Shown: positions 49,943 through 58,141 of the stretch, in pieces
Position numbering within the stretch: position 1 is the stretch's first letter
Layout of the letters: the number at the start of each line of letters is the position of its first letter
DNA from: Hymenobacter algoricola
GTDB taxonomy: Bacteria > Bacteroidota > Bacteroidia > Cytophagales > Hymenobacteraceae
DNA: 64,000 nt
Reading direction: 5' to 3'
Assembly (NCBI RefSeq): GCF_039539525.1
Contig: NZ_BAABDH010000111.1
Span: forward strand, 42,998 to 106,997
The notes under the pieces: model-generated
What the model was told of the DNA's origin: nothing
The model's input: only the letters and a program-made list of their open reading frames with translations
Database searches by the model: none
Position numbers and translations under genes: made by a program

Positions 49943-50145
49943 GGAGAATCAGAGACAAAAGGGTGGGAAAAGCACCCCGCCAGGCGGAAAGAAGCCGGGC
50001 GGAAGGCTTGGTTGGCAGATCAGGCGGAGCAAACCCGAAGGGAAAGGCTGCTTAAATAAATGGATTTTTTGCCGTAAACCCTATTTACGGAGCAGCTTGC
50101 CTGCTCTGCTAGCGGCGGAAAACGCGCAGGGTGGCAGCTTTTGCG

Positions 50146-50153
50146 TAGTTTTG
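50146..50153 (+). promoter_or_regulatory. -7 promoter box of the formimidoylglutamase gene
   Basis: TAGTTTTG is a perfect TAnnTTTG, 23 bases before the ATG at 50177. No TTG is seen 17-23 bases upstream. The rest of 49943-50176 shows nothing recognisable. Confidence 0.45.
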
Positions 50154-50176
50154 TTGGCCTGCCCTTTCCGCGCCCG

Positions 50177-51328
50177 ATGAATCTGGCCATCTTCTTTGAT
50201 CCGCTCCCCGAGGAGCTTACCGCCCCTGCGGCGGCTTCCACTACGCTGGCGAATTACGCCACGCGCTTCCAGGACACGACGTTTCCGGACTGGCGCGCTG
50301 CCGATCTGGCCCTTATCGGGCTGGACGAATGGCGGGGCAGCGCCGCGGGCGCCCCGGCCCAGCACGGTGCCGATGAGGTACGCCGCCATTTTTACCAGCT
50401 GCAGAAAGGCTCGGGCTCTATCCGGCTGGTTGATCTGGGTAATCTGCGGCCGGGCCTGACGCTGGAGGACACCTACCTGCGCCTGCGCGAAATCATCAGC
50501 ACGCTGCTGGAGCATAATACCGTGCCGATTCTGCTCGGCGGCAGCCACGACCTCGACTACGGACAGTTCTTGGCCTACGAAAATCTGGACCGGGCCGTGA
50601 GCTTTGCCACCGTGGACTCGCACGTAGACATGGCCGAGCACGACGCGGCGGCGCCCGAGGCCTCCCACCTGCGGCGCATCCTGATGCACGAGCCGAACTT
50701 CATCTTCAATTTCGCCCAGCTGGCCCACCAGCAGTACCTGGTGGCGCCCGATGTGCTGGCCGCGCTGGAAAAGCTGCATTTTGAGACCCTGCGCCTGGGC
50801 CAGGTGCGCGACGATATCCGCCAGGCCGAGCCCCTGCTGCGCCAGGCCGACTTCGTGAGCTTCGACGTGGCGGCGCTGCGCTGGAACGACGCGCCCGGCT
50901 ACTACCCGGCCAACCCGTTCGGCCTTACCAACGAGGAAGCGGCCAAGCTGGCCTGGTACGCCGGCCACAACGACCAGCTCAGCTCCTTCGGCCTCTACGG
51001 CTACCGCCCCGACTACGACGTGCACGGCCTGGCCTCCAGCACGCTGGCCACCATGCTGTGGTACTTCGTGGAGGGCTACTACCACCGCCGCGGAGAAACC
51101 GACTTCCAGAGCCGCCGCTTTATCCGCTACGCCGTGGGGCTGCCCGGCTCGCCGGCCAAGCTGGTGTTTTACAAGGCCCGCCGCACCGAGAAATGGTGGC
51201 TGGAAGTGGAGAGCCTGGCCGACAGCGACATCAAGCGCATCGTGCCCTGCAGCTACGAGGACTACTTTAAAGCCGCCCAGGGCGACCTGCCCAACCGCTG
51301 GATCCTGACGCAGGCCCTGTTGGGTTGA
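50177..51328 (+). CDS. Formimidoylglutamase-like protein of the arginase/ureohydrolase family
   Basis: Family members hydrolyse guanidino or amidino compounds with two Mn ions; in histidine breakdown HutG makes glutamate and formamide. The 383 residues contain the first metal motif PILLGGSHDLDYG (His124), the second VDSHVDMAEHD (Asp147, His149, Asp151) and the third SFDVAALRW (Asp230). In typical arginases the last motif is DxD; here the second Asp is Ala232, so one of six metal ligands is missing. No other histidine-degradation genes are nearby. The name follows the Bacteroidota subfamily usually annotated formimidoylglutamase and must be taken with care. Other family activities are possible. 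Confidence 0.75.
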   Translation: MNLAIFFDPLPEELTAPAAASTTLANYATRFQDTTFPDWRAADLALIGLDEWRGSAAGAPAQHGADEVRRHFYQLQKGSGSIRLVDLGNLRPGLTLEDTYLRLREIISTLLEHNTVPILLGGSHDLDYGQFLAYENLDRAVSFATVDSHVDMAEHDAAAPEASHLRRILMHEPNFIFNFAQLAHQQYLVAPDVLAALEKLHFETLRLGQVRDDIRQAEPLLRQADFVSFDVAALRWNDAPGYYPANPFGLTNEEAAKLAWYAGHNDQLSSFGLYGYRPDYDVHGLASSTLATMLWYFVEGYYHRRGETDFQSRRFIRYAVGLPGSPAKLVFYKARRTEKWWLEVESLADSDIKRIVPCSYEDYFKAAQGDLPNRWILTQALLG

Positions 51329-51362
51329 GTTGCCAGTTGCCAGTTGCCAGTTGCCAGTTGCC
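51328..51362 (+). repeat. Tandem heptamer repeat (agttgcc x 5)
   Basis: Five exact copies of agttgcc follow directly after the stop codon of the formimidoylglutamase-like gene (TGA ends at 51328), then a degenerate sixth (agttcgg). The stretch 51363-51495 contains further aactg-type words but no gene. Confidence 0.9.
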
Positions 51363-51495
51363 AGTTCGGAAAGGAGCAATAATAAATAAGCTGACAATCG
51401 GCCCCGCCCAGCTGACAAATCACAATTCGTAACCCGCAGCCGAATAACCCTAGGAACTGATAGAATGAACTGGCACCACGCAACTGACAACTGTA

Positions 51496-51759
51496 ATGAC
51501 CCTGGCAACTGATACCCTCCCCGAATACACCCGCGCCCAGCTGGCGCTGCGCAACGGGCAGGACCGGGACGAAATCTGGGTGGGCTACCAAGGCCTGATT
51601 TACGACGTGACCAGGTCGCGGCTGTGGCAGCGGGGCAACCACTACGAACACTGGGCCGGGCAGGACCTGACCCGGGAGCTCCACCAGGACGCGCCGCACA
51701 CGGAGCACGTATTCGACAAGTTCCACGCCGTGGGCCGCCTGAAAAACCCCGCTTCCTAA
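51496..51759 (+). CDS. Cytochrome b5-like heme-binding protein
   Basis: This small soluble protein of 87 residues has a cytochrome b5-like fold: LPEYTRAQLALRNGQDRDEIWVGYQGLIYDVT is the typical start, followed by GNHYEHWAGQDLTRELH and PHTEHVFDKFHAVGRL. The His residues in NHYEHWAG and APHTEHV are candidate heme ligands; classic b5 uses HPGG and another His. Relatives are listed as predicted heme or steroid binding proteins. The function is unknown; electron transfer or ligand binding is possible. The gene starts 60 bases before murQ and shares its strand, so the two may form an operon with the formimidoylglutamase-like gene. Confidence 0.75.
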   Translation: MTLATDTLPEYTRAQLALRNGQDRDEIWVGYQGLIYDVTRSRLWQRGNHYEHWAGQDLTRELHQDAPHTEHVFDKFHAVGRLKNPAS

Positions 51760-51819
51760 ATGCAGTATACGTCAGGGTGAGCCCCAGAATCCCCTAGCTC
51801 CTTATTTTCCTATCCCACC

Positions 51820-52620
51820 GTGAGCAGCACCGAAAGTCCCTCCCACTTCAACCACCTCGAAACCTTCTCCACGCGCGAATTGCTGGCGGGCATCAACAGC
51901 GTGGATCAGACCGTGCCGCAGGTGGTGGCCGGGGCGCTGCCGCAAATTGAGGCGCTGGTGGATGCCACCGTGGAGCGGCTGCAGCGCGGCGGCCGGCTGT
52001 TCTACATCGGGGCCGGCACCAGCGGGCGGCTCGGGATTCTGGACGCCTCGGAGTGCCCCCCCACGTTTGGCGTGCCGGCGGGCCTGGTAGTCGGCATCAT
52101 TGCCGGCGGCGACTCGGCCATTCGCAAAGCGGTGGAAAATGCCGAAGACGACCCCCAGCAGGCCTGGCGCGACCTGGCTGCTTTCAAAATCACGGCCGAC
52201 GATATGCTGGTGGGCATTGCGGCTTCCGGCCGGACGCCCTACGTGGTGGGCGGCATGGCCCTGGCCCGCCGTCACGGCATTGCCACCGGCTGCATCGTCT
52301 GCAACCCCGACTCGGCCGTGGCCGCCGTGGCCGACTATCCGGTGGAAGTGGTGACGGGTCCGGAGTTTGTGACGGGCAGCACCCGCCTCAAGGCCGGCAC
52401 TGCCCAGAAGCTGGTGCTCAACATGCTCACTACGGCCACCATGATCCGGCTGGGCAAGGTGAAGGGCAACAAGATGGTGGACATGCAGCTCTCCAACCTC
52501 AAGCTGGTGGACCGCGGCGAGAAGATGATTATGGATGAGCTGGGCGTGGTGCAGGCCGAGGCCGCCGCCCTGCTCAGGCAGCACGGCTCGGTGCGGGCCG
52601 CCATCGAGGCGCACAGTTAA
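51820..52620 (+). CDS. murQ: N-acetylmuramic acid 6-phosphate etherase
   Basis: MurQ cleaves the lactyl ether of MurNAc-6-phosphate to GlcNAc-6-phosphate, allowing recycling of cell-wall sugars. The 266 residues start at a GTG (51820) and contain the SIS-fold core: GGRLFYIGAGTSGRLGILDASECPPTFG with the catalytic Glu, GIIAGGDSAIRKAVENAED, GIAASGRTPYVVGG, and the signature TGSTRLKAGTAQKLVLNMLTTATMIRLGKVKGN (short segments). Its length is slightly below the 300 of E. coli MurQ because the C-terminal domain is shorter. No kinase or transporter for the pathway is nearby. Confidence 0.93.
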   Translation: MSSTESPSHFNHLETFSTRELLAGINSVDQTVPQVVAGALPQIEALVDATVERLQRGGRLFYIGAGTSGRLGILDASECPPTFGVPAGLVVGIIAGGDSAIRKAVENAEDDPQQAWRDLAAFKITADDMLVGIAASGRTPYVVGGMALARRHGIATGCIVCNPDSAVAAVADYPVEVVTGPEFVTGSTRLKAGTAQKLVLNMLTTATMIRLGKVKGNKMVDMQLSNLKLVDRGEKMIMDELGVVQAEAAALLRQHGSVRAAIEAHS

Positions 52621-52641
52621 GCAACCCCGGTTGCTGCAGCC

Positions 52642-53286
52642 TTAGCCCAGGCGCGCCAGCAGCTCTTCGACCTGCCGCGCCAGCCGCGTCACCCGTTCCT
52701 CCACCGTGGACGGCGGCCGCAGGTGAGTGGTGAAAACGGCCTTTACCTCCCAGATTTCCAGCGCCTGCTCCAGGGCAAACTCCTCGGTTCCGTAGTCGGG
52801 GTTGTCGGCGCGCAGCTTGAGCACGTTGTCGGGCCGGCGCTCCGAGAGGCGGCGCACCATCAGCCGGCTCTGGGTGACGAAGGCGTAGATGCGGTGCACC
52901 CGCAGATTCGGCTGGGCCAGATCCATGCGGCGGCACAGCACCACGTCCTGGTGGCGCAGGCCCTGCTGCTGGTGCTGCATTTCCGCGCCCACTATTTCGA
53001 AGGCGCGCGTGCCGGGGCCGAGCTGGTGCGGAAACGTGAGGGGCGGCAGCGTATTCAGAAAAGCGGCGCTGTGGTGCTGCACAATGTACTCAAGCAGCCG
53101 GTCGGCGGGCACGAAGGGCGTGGCCGCGCCCGGCTCAGCATCCGGGGGCGTTGCGGGCAGCGCCGAAGTCAGGGCCGGCGGGCCACAGCGCTGTTTCAGC
53201 AGTCGGCAGCCACACTCCAGGACCAGCCTGCCGCCTAGCTTCAGCTGATCCGGCAGTGGCTGCAGTCCTCTACCTGCGCCAGACAC
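52642..53286 (-). CDS. LexA/S24-like domain protein without visible helix-turn-helix
   Basis: The C-terminal 130 residues follow the S24/LexA-like pattern seen in many Bacteroidota repressors: ATPFVPADRLLEYIVQHHS, FPHQLGPGTRAFEIVGAEMQH, DVVLCRRMD and HRIYAFVTQSRLMVRRLSERR, then LRADNPDYGTEEFALEQALEIWEVKAVF. At the position of the catalytic Ser (usually GDSM) it reads GAEM, and the Lys position (usually VKR) is VRR, so the dyad is absent, as in many non-cleaving repressors. A DNA-binding HTH should lie before it, but the region 53139-53286 (starting at GTG 53286) has no HTH pattern. The start is therefore uncertain, and the gene may have lost its N-terminus. Confidence 0.5.
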   Translation of the reverse strand: MSGAGRGLQPLPDQLKLGGRLVLECGCRLLKQRCGPPALTSALPATPPDAEPGAATPFVPADRLLEYIVQHHSAAFLNTLPPLTFPHQLGPGTRAFEIVGAEMQHQQQGLRHQDVVLCRRMDLAQPNLRVHRIYAFVTQSRLMVRRLSERRPDNVLKLRADNPDYGTEEFALEQALEIWEVKAVFTTHLRPPSTVEERVTRLARQVEELLARLG

Positions 53287-53701
53287 CGGCGGCGGCGGCG
53301 GCGCTGGCCGGATTCAGCGACGAGTGCGCGGTTCTGCTGCAAATGCTGGACAAGCTGGAAAATATTGCCGGTGGCCTGAGCGGAATTCGCGAGGTGCTGG
53401 AGCGGGAATAGGTACGGGCCACGCCTTATTCGTTGCTCGCCTGCCCGGACCCGGGCCAAAATTTCCGATATTGCGCCTTCTTTTGCTCACAAGGCCGCGT
53501 GGCCGCCCTAGGGGCAAAAGAGGAATGCCTATTTCTGCCAACGTAGCAACAAGTCCCAGGACGCTGCCGTTGAGCAAATGACGCGAATACGCGGCGGCCT
53601 TCGAGGCTGTCCTGCTCAGTTTGGCGGCCGAAAGGCGTGCTACTCAGCGGTTCGCGTCAACACAAACGAATCCTTTTGGTCACTTATCGTGTTAACCAAG
53701 C
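53287..53701. other. Intergenic region with a possible broken HTH and an imperfect palindrome
   Basis: These 415 bases contain no gene I can support. A plus-strand frame ending at 53411 has a helical-looking tail (ECAVLLQMLDKLENIAGG, REVLERE) but no start signal and overlaps the S24-like gene. An inverted repeat tgacgcgaa (53579-53587) and ttcgcgtca (53651-53659), with partly paired inside, may be another palindromic element. Confidence 0.35.
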
Positions 53702-53914
53702 ATGTCAACATCTGTTAAACGCACCCGCACCCGCAAAGTCAGTGAAACTGCCGCTGCTCCCGTCTCGCACGCCGAACAACTCGTCGCGCTTTATTCCCGG
53801 GAGGAAGGCAAAACGGTCATGTACCGCCACGATGCCTGGGGCCACCTGGAAACCCGGTTCGTACGCACCCAAAACGTGAAAATCTGGCAGGAAAAGGGCT
53901 TTTTAGTTCGCTAA
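53702..53914 (+). CDS. Small basic protein of unknown function
   Basis: This protein of 70 residues starts MSTSVKRTRTRKVSETAA and ends HDAWGHLETRFVRTQNVKIWQEKGFLVR. The first third is basic and rich in Thr and Ser, the last 40 residues have beta-strand character. No family is recognised. The reading frame is supported by a strong perfect terminator 9 bases after the stop. A second frame in the same place (53637-53879) is less likely. Confidence 0.55.
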   Translation: MSTSVKRTRTRKVSETAAAPVSHAEQLVALYSREEGKTVMYRHDAWGHLETRFVRTQNVKIWQEKGFLVR

Positions 53915-53922
53915 ATCTCCCC

Positions 53923-53978
53923 GTAGCCCACAGCAAAAAACCTCGGCCCGCTGGTCGAGGTTTTTTGCTGTGGGCTAC
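53923..53978. terminator. Bidirectional terminator
   Basis: A perfect 23-bp inverted repeat (arms 53923-53945 and 53956-53978; gtagcccacagcaaaaaacc and complement) has a 10-base loop and A/T runs on both sides. It separates the convergent small gene and the choice-of-anchor I gene. Confidence 0.9.
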
Positions 53979-53987
53979 AAGCTAAGC

Positions 53988-56717
53988 TTACTGCACGACC
54001 AGCTTCGCGCTGACGCCATCGTTGGTGCGGAGCACGTACACACCCGGCGCCAGACCCGCGCTTTCCAGGTGGGCGGCCTGCCGTAGGGTGCGCACCGGCC
54101 GCCCGGTCATGTCGTGCAGCGTGCCCGACACCGGCCGGCTCAGGTACACGCGGCCGTGCTGGGTTGGGTTCGGATAGAGCCGCAGCGGCGCGGCGCGCGG
54201 CGCCTGGGCTGTAGCCGTCACCGTGCCGCGGGTCTGGACGTTATAGACGGATACGGTGCTGCTCACCTCATTTGCCAGCAGCAGCAGCGGCTGGTTGGTG
54301 GGGCTGTTGGCAGCCGAAACGAACAAGATGCCTTCCGGGCCCTGGTCACCGGTGCCGCTGGTCAGGCTGCGGTTGTTCACGTACTGCACCAGCTGGGGCT
54401 GAGTGGGGTCATTGACGTTGAACACGGCTACTCCCCCGATGCGCTCCAACGATACGAAGGCATACACCGTGTCGCGGATCAGGCCCGTGGTTATGCCTTC
54501 GGGCTAGGGCCCTTTATCGTCGGAGCGGTTTTTCCGGCTGGGCGTGCCGGTGGTATTGCTGGCGTTGAAAATAGCTCCAAACGCTGCATCGGTGCTGGTA
54601 ATGCGCTCCAGCAGGTCGCCGCTGTCGTGCACCAGCGCGCCGGTGCCCGCGTTGAAGATGCTGAAGGAGCGGCCCCCAAAAGCATAGATTTCATCGAAGT
54701 CGCCATCGTTGTCCGTGTCGCCGAGGCGGTTGGTGACGTTGAGGCGGCCCAGCACCTGGTTGTTTTTCAGCAGGGCGGCATTGGGAAAAGCCGTTGCATC
54801 GAGCAGATAAGCGGCGTCGCCTACCCGGGTAGCTTCCGTCAGAGCCGAGTACTCGCGGGCATCCCCCTCGTTGGCGGTGAGCAGATAGCGCTGCCCGCCC
54901 ACTTCAAAAGTCGCAATGGCATCGGGCTGCCGCATGCCCTTGATGGGCCAGTTCGCCAGCAGCACCTCCGGGGTCTGGTCGGAAGCATCAAGCGTGACCC
55001 CGGCCTGGCTGTGGTTCTGGTAGCCTATCGGCCGCAGGCTGGTAAACTGCTTGGTCGTCAGGTCGAGGGTGGCCAGCGCGTTGTTTTCCTGCAGCGTGAT
55101 GTAGGCCAGCTGCGAGTTGCCGGACACGGCCAGATACTCCGGCTCCAGATCCTGGGCGACCGTGCTCGGTACGGCCGTAGTGCCGCCATACAGGCGGATG
55201 CCGGCCGTACGCAGGGCGGCCGCCTGGCTGTTGTAGCCCGTGAAGCCCACGGTCGTTACGCTGGCCTGGGTCACGCCCGCTACGTCCCCCGCGAAGTCGA
55301 TAATCGAAACCGAGCCTTCCGGGTCTGCGGAATAGTCGGATTTGGGCTCCCCTTCGTTAGCCGTAAGAATATACTGGCCGTTGGGCGAGAAAGTAATCAT
55401 GTCGGGCAGGGCGCCCACGACTACCTGCTTGAGGAAAGCACCGTTCTGATCGAAGAATACCACGGAGCCGTTCTGCTGCGGATCGGTGTTTTCCATGGCG
55501 CACACCACTATGCCGTTGCGTACGGCCACCGAGTTGATGCCGCCGTAGGGCAGAATGTTGATGGAGGCGAAAGGCGTCAGGGTCCCGGAGCTGGCCAGCG
55601 TCAGAATATCGAGCTTGCCCCCGATAGAGTTAGCTACGTACAGGCGCTGGGTGGTCGGGTCATGCGCCACGATTTCGGCCGAGTTGGCCCCGGCCACGCC
55701 GTTCTGATAGGAGCCCAGGCGGTTGAGTGTCAGGCTGCGCGTCTGGGCCGGCGCCGGGCTGTCGTTGTCTCTGATGTACACCAGCACCTCGGCAGCGCCG
55801 GCGGCCAGCGTGGCGTTGGTCGGGTTCTGCAGCTTCAGGGTGAAGTATTCGGCGCCTTCCGCCATGGCATCATCCGTCAGCGGAATGGTCAGGATCTGGG
55901 GGGCGGTGGCGCCAGCCGGGAAGGTCAGCGTCTGGGTAGCCGCGTAGGTGAAGTCGAAGCCGGCCGTGGCCGTGCCCAGCCCCGGCACCAGAGCTACCTG
56001 CACCGTGCTGGCCGTTGGGCCGGGGTTGGCGATGGCAACGGGAATGCTGACCGAGCCGGCACTTTCATTCACTACGGCCGTCGCGGCGGCCAGGCGCAGT
56101 TCCGGCACTACGGTAGCGCGGCTCAGCGTCACCTCATCCCAGGCGGCCCAGTCATCATTGCCGTTTTGGCGGGCGGCCAGCCGCAGGCGCACCGCGGTGG
56201 CAGCGGGCGGAATAGCGACGTTTACCGTCTGGTAGGCCCGGTTGTCTTTGGTGAGCTGAGCGTAGGTTTTCGGGGCCGGCCACGCCGTTCCGTTATCGAA
56301 GACGACCACGTAAGCCAGTGAGTCGGATCCGTCGAAGGCATTGCTGAAATACTGAAAAGACACCGTCGTGGCGGCCGCAGGACCGCTTTGCAGGGCAATG
56401 GGCGCAAAATCCAGAAAGTGCCACACCGAAACATCGGCCGTGGCCGGGCCTTCCAGGTCGCGCATACCCCAAAGCGCGGCCCCGGCCGCCGGCAGCGCCG
56501 CCACCCCGGCCGAGCCGGTGGTGCCCACCGTCGCCAGGGCCGCCCACTGGTCGGTGCTGACCGGAATATTGTAGGTAGCCGGAGTGGCCGTGAAAGCCCA
56601 GGTATCGGCCGCAGTGCTTTCGAAGCCCTGACGTACGCTCTGCGCCACAGCCGGCGCGGCACAGGTGGCCAGCAAAGCCAGCACGGTAGAAGTGGCAGAA
56701 AGTACGAGTTGACGCAT
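53988..56717 (-). pseudogene. Choice-of-anchor I protein with Calx-beta region and type IX tail, interrupted by an amber codon
   Basis: The reading frame is a single one of 910 codons except for TAG at 54506-54504 (codon 738). The first part has a signal peptide (MRQLVLSATSTVLALLATC), a beta-sandwich region, and a Calx-beta-like domain (about 210-310, LTFPAGATAPQILTIPLTDD). The choice-of-anchor I beta-propeller follows: GSVVFFDQNGAFLKQVVVGALPDMITFSPNGQYILTANEGEPK, VAQDLEPEYLAVSG, and LTANEGDAREY (short segments). It then reads RSDDKGP, stop, PEGITTGLIRDTVYAFVSLERIGG. Family members read RSDDKGPEPEG here, so a GAG has become TAG. After the stop the propeller closes and a type A secretion tail follows (LYPNPTQHGRVYLS, APGVYVLRTNDGV). 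The gene is a pseudogene, or is read through, or carries an error. Confidence 0.88.
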
Positions 56718-57033
56718 CCAGCTGAGCAGTTGGTGAAAAGATGCGCCAAAGCTACCGGGACACTGTTAGGGCAAGTTTATGAGGTGGTTATCGAATCGTG
56801 AAGTGCCGGTTCGACCGGCAACCCAGCCCGGGCCACGGAAGCCTCATCCGCGGGGCCGCTACGGCCGATGCCGACTGCGCCCCGCAGCCGGGATCAAGCC
56901 CTATCCAAATGTAGCCGCAGTGGAAATAGCCCCCTTGCCTCAGCCACGGCCACTAGAATCCGCGTATCATCCGGAGCTTTTCCTGCCGCCCGTTGTTGCT
57001 AGTTTATCCGTTTACCCTCATCCGCGTCCCGCC
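56718..57033. other. Intergenic region with a small palindrome
   Basis: These 316 bases lie between divergent genes. A 17-base hairpin (tgccggttcgaccggca, 56804-56820) is the only structure noticed. The frame of the following gene is open back to an ATG at 56779, but the extra 85 residues are rich in Pro and Arg and look like translated non-coding DNA. Confidence 0.4.
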
Positions 57034-57600
57034 GTGCACACCATTGAGCCGCACTACAACTGGATTGACCAGTACTCCGCTTCCGAAGACCCCCGCTCTC
57101 CCCTCTTCGAAGCCGAAAACAGCCTTGAAACCTTCACCAATACCATCTACGGCTATTATATCCATCCCCAGTGGGACAGCCTCGAATCGGACACGCTGTT
57201 CCTCAAAATCCTGTTCGTGGACTACGACGAGGGCATCGGCATCATTGAGCTGATCGGGGAGTGGAACGACGCCATTGAAAACGATGTGATGCAGCTCAAG
57301 CGCAACATCATCGACCTGATGGTGCACGAGGGCATCCGCAAGTTCATCCTCGTCGGCGAAAACGTGTTCAACTTCCACGGCTCCGACGATTCCTACTACG
57401 AGGAGTGGTTTGAAGACGTGGAGGACGGCTGGATTGCCGGCGTCAACTTCGCCGAGCACGTCATCCGCGAAATGCGCCAGTACAACGTGGACAGCTACAT
57501 CAACTTTGGCGGCCAGCTCGACGAGCTTCCCTGGCGCACCTACGAGCCCCGCAGGCTGTTCAAGGTAGTTGACAAGCTCATCAGCCACCGCCTGGGCTAG
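57034..57600 (+). CDS. Acidic conserved-looking protein of unknown function
   Basis: This cytoplasmic acidic protein of 188 residues starts at GTG (57034), reading HTIEPHYNWIDQYSASEDPRS. Features include ENSLETFTNTIYGYYIHPQWDSL, LKILFVDYDEGIGIIELIGEW, LMVHEGIRKFILVGENVFNFHG and INFGGQLDELPWRTYEPRRLF (short segments). It alternates helices and strands like a small alpha/beta protein. I do not recognise a family. The start is inferred from the change from Pro/Arg-rich to ordinary composition. A strong terminator follows, shared with the convergent small lipoprotein gene. Confidence 0.6.
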   Translation: MHTIEPHYNWIDQYSASEDPRSPLFEAENSLETFTNTIYGYYIHPQWDSLESDTLFLKILFVDYDEGIGIIELIGEWNDAIENDVMQLKRNIIDLMVHEGIRKFILVGENVFNFHGSDDSYYEEWFEDVEDGWIAGVNFAEHVIREMRQYNVDSYINFGGQLDELPWRTYEPRRLFKVVDKLISHRLG

Positions 57601-57655
57601 GCTCCGTACCAGCGCGGCCGAACGGCACTGCGGCCACGCTCCTGCCGCGCGCCCA

Positions 57656-57694
57656 AAAAAAAGAGGCTCCCCGGATTGGGGAGCCTCTTTTTTT
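57656..57694. terminator. Bidirectional terminator
   Basis: A perfect 17-bp stem (aaaaaaagaggctcccc and complement) has a 5-base loop. It lies between convergent genes. Confidence 0.92.
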
Positions 57695-57714
57695 GCCTTT
57701 GCAGGCTAGGTCAA

Positions 57715-57972
57715 CTACTTGGTAGCGCCTTCAGCTGGGGCTGGGGTAGCCTGGCTTGGGTTGTTTACGTCGGCAGCATCTTCCATTTTGTCGGCAGTAG
57801 CATCAGCCGAGTCACGTACGGCGTCAGCCTGGTCTTCCATTGCGTCAGCTTTGGCTTCGCCGGAAGCTTCTACGTTCTCAGCAGCATTTTCCTGAGCGTT
57901 TTCGGTCTTGCTGTCGCAAGAAGTGAAGGTGAACGAAGCAGCAGCCAGAGCGAGGAACAGAACTTTTTTCAT
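57715..57972 (-). CDS. Small Ala/Asp-rich lipoprotein
   Basis: This lipoprotein of 85 residues has the signal MKKVLFLALAAASFTFTSC, with the lipidated Cys at about residue 19. The rest is very acidic and Ala-rich (ENAQENAAENVEASGEAKADAMEDQADAVRDS in short segments) and should be one long amphipathic helix, ending in a Pro-rich tail. Similar short helical lipoproteins are common in Hymenobacter; function unknown. The start at 57972 is fixed by the signal peptide. Confidence 0.75.
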   Translation of the reverse strand: MKKVLFLALAAASFTFTSCDSKTENAQENAAENVEASGEAKADAMEDQADAVRDSADATADKMEDAADVNNPSQATPAPAEGATK

Positions 57973-58141
57973 GATAAGGGTTTGTTGGGGAGAATGAAAA
58001 ATCAATTGGGAGTGAATCCGGCGACTTTCCCGACGGGGCCGCGGCCAGATTCGGGGTTTTATACCACCTGCTCCAGAAGGTAACCCGACAGCCCCGAAAA
58101 AAAATTTCGCTACCGCCGGACCAGCCGACAGGCCGCTTTGG

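Noticed and set aside
51328..51362. Short repeats as a CRISPR array
   Set aside because: Seven-base units without spacers are a simple tandem repeat; no cas genes are in the window.
53324..53581. 85-codon plus-strand frame
   Set aside because: Gly/Pro/Arg-rich composition typical of GC-rich non-coding DNA; no start context.
54114..56321. 735-codon plus-strand frame opposite the choice-of-anchor I gene
   Set aside because: Antisense shadow. Its length raised the question whether it could be the real gene, but the minus strand carries the signal peptide, propeller motifs and secretion tail.
56779..57033. 85-residue N-terminal extension of the acidic unknown protein
   Set aside because: Pro/Arg-rich with no protein-like pattern; a GTG at 57034 marks the change to ordinary composition.
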